Source of the DNA: Actinomycetota bacterium
GTDB lineage: Bacteria; Actinomycetota; Geothermincolia; Geothermincolales; RBG-13-55-18
Reading direction: 5' to 3'
Assembly: GCA_028275245.1 (NCBI GenBank)
Contig: JAPWVA010000024.1
Location: 1-9,813, forward strand
Length of the DNA: 9,813 nt
Shown: one piece after another, positions 5,796-9,813 of the stretch
How the letters are laid out: each line of letters begins with the position of its first letter
How positions within the stretch are numbered: the stretch's first letter is position 1
The notes under the pieces: model-generated
What the model was told of the DNA's origin: nothing
The model's database searches: none
What the model saw: the letters and a program-made list of their open reading frames with translations, nothing else
Position numbers and translations under genes: made by a program

Positions 5796-6427
5796 TCGCT
5801 CTCCCCTCCCTTAAACCTCTTCCTCCGCAGCTGGTACCACTGCAGGAGGGCGGAAAGCAGGGCGTAGGTGATGAAGGCGCCCGGGAACATGATGAGTATG
5901 ACCGGCGCGGACTTCGTCTTGAGGTCGAGGACCGTGGTGTCAAAGAGCACTATCTTGCCGGTGCCGAAGAGCTCTCGGAAGACGCTCATCACTAGCAACA
6001 CCAACAGGTACCCCAGCCCGATGCCCAGCCCGTCCATGGCTGCATACCTTACCTCGTTCCTGGAGGCGTAACCCTCGGCCCTGGCCAGGATGATGCAATT
6101 GACCACTATCAACGGGATCCAAACCCCCAGGCGCTCGTACACCGCCGGCATGGTCTTGAGGGTCAGGTCCACGATGGTCACGAAGGAGGCGATGACCACT
6201 ATGAATATGGGGATCCTGATCTGGTCGGGGATGAACTTGCGGATTAAGGCGATGATGACATTGGAACAAGTCAGGACGAAGATGACCGCCACCCCCATGA
6301 ATATGCAGTTCTCCACCCTGGTTGACACTGCCAGGGAGGAACACAAGCCCACCATCAACACCAGCAGCGGGTTGGTATCGATGATGCCCTTCTTGAACTC
6401 GCCCCAGAGGGTCTTCTTCTCCTCCAA
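5792..6427 (-). CDS. rnfE: Rnf complex membrane subunit RnfE
   Basis: The 211-residue polytopic membrane protein pairs with RnfA. The cluster-binding cysteines are C29 in GLCSSLAVS and C111 in IVVNCIIL. The usual proline after C29 is a serine here. LWGEFKKGIIDTNPLLVLMVG is a typical RnfE opening, and the C-terminus is basic. The start must be TTG at 6427: it is the only start codon between the first conserved residues and the in-frame rnfG stop, and it lies about 7 bases after AGGTGAG. Only one codon separates the rnfG TGA from this TTG, and the two genes share a frame. Confidence 0.94.
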   Translation of the reverse strand: MEEKKTLWGEFKKGIIDTNPLLVLMVGLCSSLAVSTRVENCIFMGVAVIFVLTCSNVIIALIRKFIPDQIRIPIFIVVIASFVTIVDLTLKTMPAVYERLGVWIPLIVVNCIILARAEGYASRNEVRYAAMDGLGIGLGYLLVLLVMSVFRELFGTGKIVLFDTTVLDLKTKSAPVILIMFPGAFITYALLSALLQWYQLRRKRFKGGESE

Positions 6428-6430
6428 GGC

Positions 6431-6994
6431 TCACTCACCTCTTCTTTCGATCTCCCTCCACATGTCCAAAGCCATGTTCACCCCGTTGGTAACCCCCTTG
6501 GAGGTGTAGGTAGCGCTGGTATAGGCGTCCACGTCCACCTTGAGGGTCAGCCTCTCAGGCCCCTTTCCTTCGAACTGGGAAAGGTATCCCTCGTCCTCCA
6601 GTGCTTTGGCACCAAGCCCCGGGGTCTCCTCGTTGGTGATGAAGTCCAGCCCCAGCACCCTTCCCTCCAGGTCGACTCCCACCGCCATGGTGATGAAATT
6701 GTACCCCTTGCTCTTGAGGACGAAGGCGTATCCCGCTGTGGCTCCTCCCTCCCCCACCCCGCGGAAGACGCCGATGAGGTCCGGGAAGGAATCCCGCAAG
6801 TACTCGGTGAGCTCCGGGCTCTCCTCTGGGACCGCTCCCACCGGCTCAAGCACCCTCTCCGCTGCCGTGGCCTTCCTCTTCCGCTCTTGCTCCTCAATCC
6901 TGTTCTTCACCAGTGCGTCCACGAACCCGAGAGCTAGTGCGGCCAGGGCGCACACCATGAAGAGCCTGAGGCTGAGGTCCAGGATCTTTCTCAT
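6431..6994 (-). CDS. rnfG: Rnf complex FMN-binding subunit RnfG
   Basis: The 187-residue subunit has one N-terminal membrane helix (about 7-27) and an extracytoplasmic FMN-binding domain carrying a covalently bound FMN. NEETPGLGAKALE is the conserved segment of the FMN-binding domain. The flavinylation motif lies near the C-terminus as DVDAYTSATYTSKG (154-167), so T162 should carry FMN through a phosphoester bond. The common SGAT core reads TSAT here, with serine in place of glycine; the invariant Ala-Thr is kept. The ATG at 6994 overlaps the rnfD stop codon as ATGA. The gene order rnfD-rnfG-rnfE is standard. Confidence 0.94.
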   Translation of the reverse strand: MRKILDLSLRLFMVCALAALALGFVDALVKNRIEEQERKRKATAAERVLEPVGAVPEESPELTEYLRDSFPDLIGVFRGVGEGGATAGYAFVLKSKGYNFITMAVGVDLEGRVLGLDFITNEETPGLGAKALEDEGYLSQFEGKGPERLTLKVDVDAYTSATYTSKGVTNGVNMALDMWREIERRGE

Positions 6995-8058
6995 GATTTG
7001 CCCTTCTTACCTTCCCCTTCCCCAGCGCGTCCCTTCGCCCTTCCCCGGGCATAGCCGTGGGGGAAAATGTACCGGTCGATTATAGGCGTGAGCCCATTCA
7101 TAAAGAGGATGGAAAACATCACTCCCTCCGGGTTGTTGGACCAGAATCGCATGAGCCAAGTGACCACGCCCAGGCCGATGGCGTAGATTATCCTACCACC
7201 GTGGGCCAGTGGGCTGGTGACATAATCGGTAGCCATGTAGATGGCCCCGATGAGCAACCCTCCCGCCAAGACGTAGAAAAGGGGGTCTCTTCCGACGATG
7301 GCCGTGAGTACCGCCACCGTGCCCACGTAGAAAACGGGTATGCGCCAGTCGATAATCCGGGTCGCCACCAGGTACAGCCCTCCGATGATGAGGAGGATTG
7401 CCGAAACCTCTCCCAGACACCCCCAGGGATTGGCCAAGAGGAGCGGCTTGTAGTAGGTGGAGGCCTGGATGCCCTTGGGCACCCCCGCTGAACCCAACGC
7501 GCTGGTGGAGGGGTCGTAGACGATCTTCATGGCCGCCAGCGGGGTGGCCCCGTTGGCCACGTCCACCGCCTTCTCGATAAGCCTGTGGGTGGAAGTAGAA
7601 GCAAGCCCGATCTGGGCTGACCTGGCATACCCCGCCGCCATATGGGAGGCCCAGGAGACGAAGACCACCGCCCTGCCCACCAGGGCCGGATTGAACACGT
7701 TGTGTCCCAGCCCCCCAAACACCTGCTTTCCCAGAGTGGTGGCTACCAGGCCCCCCACGAAGGCTATCCACGCGGGCAGGTGGGGTGGGAGGGTCAGGGC
7801 CAGCAGGAGCCCGGTTAGAAAGGCGCTCCCGTCGTCCAGCGTCACCCGGACCCTTCTCACCACCTGCACCATATACTCCCCCAAGAGCGCGCCAGCTACC
7901 GAAAAGAAGAGTATGTAGAAGGCATGCACTCCGTGGATGACCACGCTGTATATGGTCACCGGCATGAGCGCCAGTATGACCTGGAACATTATGCTGCGGG
8001 TGGTGATACGCTCCCGGATGTGGGGCGATGAGGAAAGGACGAGCCTGTGCGCTTCCAC
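6991..8058 (-). CDS. rnfD: Rnf complex membrane flavoprotein subunit RnfD
   Basis: The 355-residue polytopic membrane subunit has roughly nine or ten hydrophobic segments and covalently binds FMN. LVLSSSPHIRERITTRSIMF (residues 6-25), DGSAFLTGLLLALTLPP (76-92) and GGLGHNVFNPALVGRAVV (115-132) are family signatures. The flavinylation site is DVANGATPL (166-174), so T172 is the expected FMN carrier; asparagine takes the place of the usual serine in SGAT. The open frame extends 44 codons upstream into rnfC, but GTG at 8058 is the likely start: it follows GAGGAGG by 8 bases and leaves a normal 22-bp gap after rnfC. The C-terminal tail is rich in lysine, arginine and glycine. Confidence 0.95.
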   Translation of the reverse strand: MEAHRLVLSSSPHIRERITTRSIMFQVILALMPVTIYSVVIHGVHAFYILFFSVAGALLGEYMVQVVRRVRVTLDDGSAFLTGLLLALTLPPHLPAWIAFVGGLVATTLGKQVFGGLGHNVFNPALVGRAVVFVSWASHMAAGYARSAQIGLASTSTHRLIEKAVDVANGATPLAAMKIVYDPSTSALGSAGVPKGIQASTYYKPLLLANPWGCLGEVSAILLIIGGLYLVATRIIDWRIPVFYVGTVAVLTAIVGRDPLFYVLAGGLLIGAIYMATDYVTSPLAHGGRIIYAIGLGVVTWLMRFWSNNPEGVMFSILFMNGLTPIIDRYIFPHGYARGRAKGRAGEGEGKKGKS

Positions 8059-8080
8059 CCCTCGATCCTCCTCAAACCCG

Positions 8081-9457
8081 CTATACCTGCTCCGCCCTTT
8101 CTTTCTCCTTCCGCCCGTCGGCTGCAAGTTCTGCCTTGCCCAGCCTGATGAGCTGCACCAGTTGGTTCTTGGTGGGGCAGGTGTAGGCACAGGAACCGCA
8201 TTCCATGCAATCGACCACGTCCAGCCTCTCTAACTCCTCCAGGTCACCCACGTAGGCAGCCTTGGCCAGCTGGGTAGGGACCAGCCTCATGGGGCAGACC
8301 GAAAGACACCTGCCGCACCTTATACACACCGGGGCCCTAGGTATCTCGTAGTCCACCTCTTCGCTGGAAAAGACGAGGATGCCGGAGGTCGCCTTGACCA
8401 CCGGCACTTCCAGAGTGTATTGGGCCACCCCCATCATGGGGCCTCCCATGACGACCTTGGATGCCTGGCCAGTCAGTCCTCCGCAGGCCTTGATGGCCTC
8501 GCCGAAGGTGGTCCCCAAGGGGACCAGGATATTGGAAGGCTTGGCCACGATGGAGCCGGTGACCGTCACCACCCTCCTCACCAGGGGAAGCCCGGTGCGG
8601 AAGTAATAGGCTATGGCCTGGGCGGTGCTCGCGTTGTTCACCACCACCCCCACGTGCATAGGCAACCCGCCAGAGGGGACCTTCCTGCCCAACACCCGGT
8701 TGATGAGGACCTTCTCCGCCCCCTGGGGATAACGGGTGGGAAGGGTGAAAACCTCAAGGTCATAGGCGTGGGCCACCTCGGAGACCCTGCCTATGGCCAG
8801 GGGTTTGTTGGCCTCGATGGCGATGATACCTCTCCTGGCTCCCACCGCCTTCATGATGATCATGAGCCCCGTGACCACCTCTTCAGCCCTTTCCACCATT
8901 ACGCGGTAATCGGAGGTGAGAAAGGGCTCGCACTCAGCCCCGTTGATGATCACGGTATCGATGGGGTAATCGGCGGGCGGCGACAGTTTCACGTGGGTGG
9001 GGAAGGCAGCCCCTCCCAGCCCAACTATCCCGGCGCTTCTGATCGCCCGCACTATCTCCGCCGGTTCCATGTCCTCCCAGCTCAGGGGCTCTAGCCCTGG
9101 GTCCCGGGCCTCCGTCCCGTCATTCTCTATGAAGATGGACTCCACTTCCCCCCCGGCGGGGTGGGGATGGGGGGCCACCCGCACCACCGTGCCTGACACG
9201 CTGGAATGGATGGGCGCGCTCACATATGCGTCGGAATCGGCGATGAGGGTCCCCACGTAAACCCGGTCACCCTTTCCCACCACCGGGCGGCAAGGCGCGC
9301 CCAAGTGCTGTGAAAGGGGGAGAATAACGGTCCCGGGAGCTGGTACCTTGCGGATAGGCCTCTCAGCGGTGAGCTCCTTGTGGTCTGGTGGATGTACGCC
9401 TCCGGAGATCCTATGCCTCGTTATCTTGTCCAGCAGGGCCGTCCAGGTGAATGCCAT
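8081..9457 (-). CDS. rnfC: Rnf complex NADH-binding subunit RnfC
   Basis: The 458-residue peripheral subunit on the cytoplasmic side binds NAD(H) and FMN and reduces NAD+ with electrons from RnfB. GGVHPPDHKELT (19-30) is the RnfC opening. GIVGLGGAAFPTHVKL (143-158) is the glycine-rich nucleotide-binding loop shared with the complex I 51-kDa family, and NGAECEPFLTSDYR (172-185) follows it. Two 4Fe-4S clusters are ligated by C378, C381, C384, C388 and C417, C420, C423, C427. The frame stays open 118 codons upstream to the window edge. ATG at 9457 is preferred because GAGGT lies 6 bases ahead, the conserved block begins 18 residues later, and a promoter lies inside the upstream extension. It is the first gene of the operon. 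Confidence 0.95.
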   Translation of the reverse strand: MAFTWTALLDKITRHRISGGVHPPDHKELTAERPIRKVPAPGTVILPLSQHLGAPCRPVVGKGDRVYVGTLIADSDAYVSAPIHSSVSGTVVRVAPHPHPAGGEVESIFIENDGTEARDPGLEPLSWEDMEPAEIVRAIRSAGIVGLGGAAFPTHVKLSPPADYPIDTVIINGAECEPFLTSDYRVMVERAEEVVTGLMIIMKAVGARRGIIAIEANKPLAIGRVSEVAHAYDLEVFTLPTRYPQGAEKVLINRVLGRKVPSGGLPMHVGVVVNNASTAQAIAYYFRTGLPLVRRVVTVTGSIVAKPSNILVPLGTTFGEAIKACGGLTGQASKVVMGGPMMGVAQYTLEVPVVKATSGILVFSSEEVDYEIPRAPVCIRCGRCLSVCPMRLVPTQLAKAAYVGDLEELERLDVVDCMECGSCAYTCPTKNQLVQLIRLGKAELAADGRKEKERAEQV

Positions 9458-9506
9458 GATTCTACCTCTGGTCCGAAAGCCATCCCGGAGGCAAACCAAT
9501 ACCACA

Positions 9507-9528
9507 GTGTAATTTATATCCATTTCAC
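9507..9528. promoter_or_regulatory. Imperfect palindrome over the rnf -10 element, possible operator
   Basis: GTGAAAT-8 nt-ATTACAC (minus strand) is symmetric at 8 of 11 paired positions and covers the -10 region. A repressor bound here would block polymerase. Its spacing does not match the Rex consensus (TTGTGA-6-TCACAA), so no regulator is assigned. Confidence 0.3.
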
Positions 9529-9539
9529 CCACATGTCCA
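9511..9539 (-). promoter_or_regulatory. Predicted promoter of the rnf operon
   Basis: On the minus strand TGGACA (9539-9534, five of six matches to the -35 consensus) and TAAATT (9516-9511, four of six) are separated by 17 bases. An overlapping TATAAA at 9518-9513 is an alternative -10. This A/T-rich patch is unusual for the window. It would give a leader of about 45 bases before rnfC, which supports the ATG at 9457. Confidence 0.5.
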
Positions 9540-9669
9540 GAAGGGATCGGCGGCTCCCTCCAATGCTTTTCAACGAAACCAAAATACCGGTGTCGCATCT
9601 CCCTTCGGAGCACGGTTTCTCCTCCATGGAAGCGCGATTTCCCCCTTACCCTTTGCTCGCTACCGCGGC

Positions 9670-9771
9670 GACGAGCCGTGCGGTGGCACCCAACCTCCAC
9701 TACGATGGTGACCGCCCTGACAGCCGCCCCAGCTGTAAGTGATGAGCCATGTGGTGGCGTCCAACCTCCAC
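9670..9771. repeat. 31-bp imperfect direct repeat, two copies
   Basis: Copies at 9670-9700 and 9741-9771 match at 26 of 31 bases, with the last 11 (CCAACCTCCAC) identical. All five differences are transitions. The offset of 71 bp is not a multiple of three, so the repeat is a DNA- or RNA-level feature and not a protein repeat. On the minus strand each copy can form a small GTGG/CCAC hairpin. Confidence 0.5.
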
Positions 9772-9813
9772 CGCCCCAGCACCCGTATTCCTTGCTGAGT
9801 CTCCTGGTCACCG

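Larger units (their letters stand above)
9458..9813. other. Non-coding region upstream of the rnf operon
   Basis: Apart from the promoter and palindrome near 9507-9539, this 356-bp stretch shows no gene I can support. Minus-strand frames are open but are low-complexity in glycine, arginine and proline, with no recognisable family. It contains the 31-bp imperfect direct repeat at 9670-9771, and ACCGC/GCGGT arms (minus strand) that could form a short hairpin near 9662-9684. Confidence 0.5.

Noticed and set aside
8059..8190. 44-codon upstream extension of rnfD
   Set aside because: It overlaps the conserved C-terminus of RnfC in another frame, and the GTG at 8058 has a well-placed ribosome binding site.
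9519..9632. 37-codon minus-strand ORF upstream of rnfC starting MEEKPCSEG
   Set aside because: It has no recognisable family and its 3' end runs through the predicted rnf promoter.
9458..9811. 118-codon N-terminal extension of rnfC
   Set aside because: The extension has no family similarity, contains the predicted promoter, and normal RnfC proteins begin close to the GGVHPP block.
9541..9813. Riboswitch upstream of rnf
   Set aside because: I compared it by eye with the conserved cores of FMN, cobalamin, TPP and Moco riboswitches and found no convincing match. It also lies upstream of the predicted transcript start.

Overview
The window is a GC-rich stretch of bacterial DNA. Genes have strong GGAGG-type ribosome binding sites, frequent GTG and TTG starts, and many AGG arginine codons. 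The centrepiece is a complete six-gene rnfCDGEAB operon, which encodes the membrane ferredoxin:NAD+ oxidoreductase. Next to it is a 4-hydroxybutyrate/butyrate-type CoA-transferase. This points to an anaerobic, fermentative or acetogenic bacterium. A high-GC anaerobic actinobacterial lineage or a GC-rich clostridial relative both fit, but I cannot place it more firmly from the sequence alone.

Layout from left to right. Positions 1-391 (minus) hold the N-terminal part of a sirtuin that runs off the left edge. Positions 392-662 are a divergent intergenic region. Positions 663-1466 (plus) encode a SAM-dependent methyltransferase of the trans-aconitate type, the only plus-strand gene. After a 192-bp convergent gap comes the CoA-transferase (1659-2990, minus). 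It has a long leader (2991 to about 3205) with a stem-loop, a palindrome, a 24-bp tandem repeat and a possible 63-codon upstream ORF, all behind a recognisable promoter at 3212-3240. Next is a DUF72 protein (3273-4010, minus). The 255-bp gap at 4011-4265 is rich in repeats. It carries two near-identical 36-bp direct repeats exactly 36 bp apart, and an 11-bp perfect inverted repeat sits at its two edges. Positions 4266-9457 (minus) are the rnf operon, transcribed rnfC, rnfD, rnfG, rnfE, rnfA, rnfB, with ATGA overlaps at two junctions. A promoter with an overlapping imperfect palindrome lies just upstream of rnfC (9507-9539). Beyond it is non-coding DNA with a 31-bp imperfect direct repeat.

Working together: Rnf couples electron flow from reduced ferredoxin to NAD+ with cation export across the membrane. 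A CoA-transferase that swaps CoA between acyl-CoAs and free acids is a typical partner in ferredoxin-based acid fermentations. The genes are in separate transcription units, so this link is metabolic inference and not operon evidence.

No complete undescribed system is visible. The best leads are the CRISPR-like repeat pair at 4081-4188, the recurring CGGGGTCAAG motif at gene borders, and the structured leader of the CoA-transferase.
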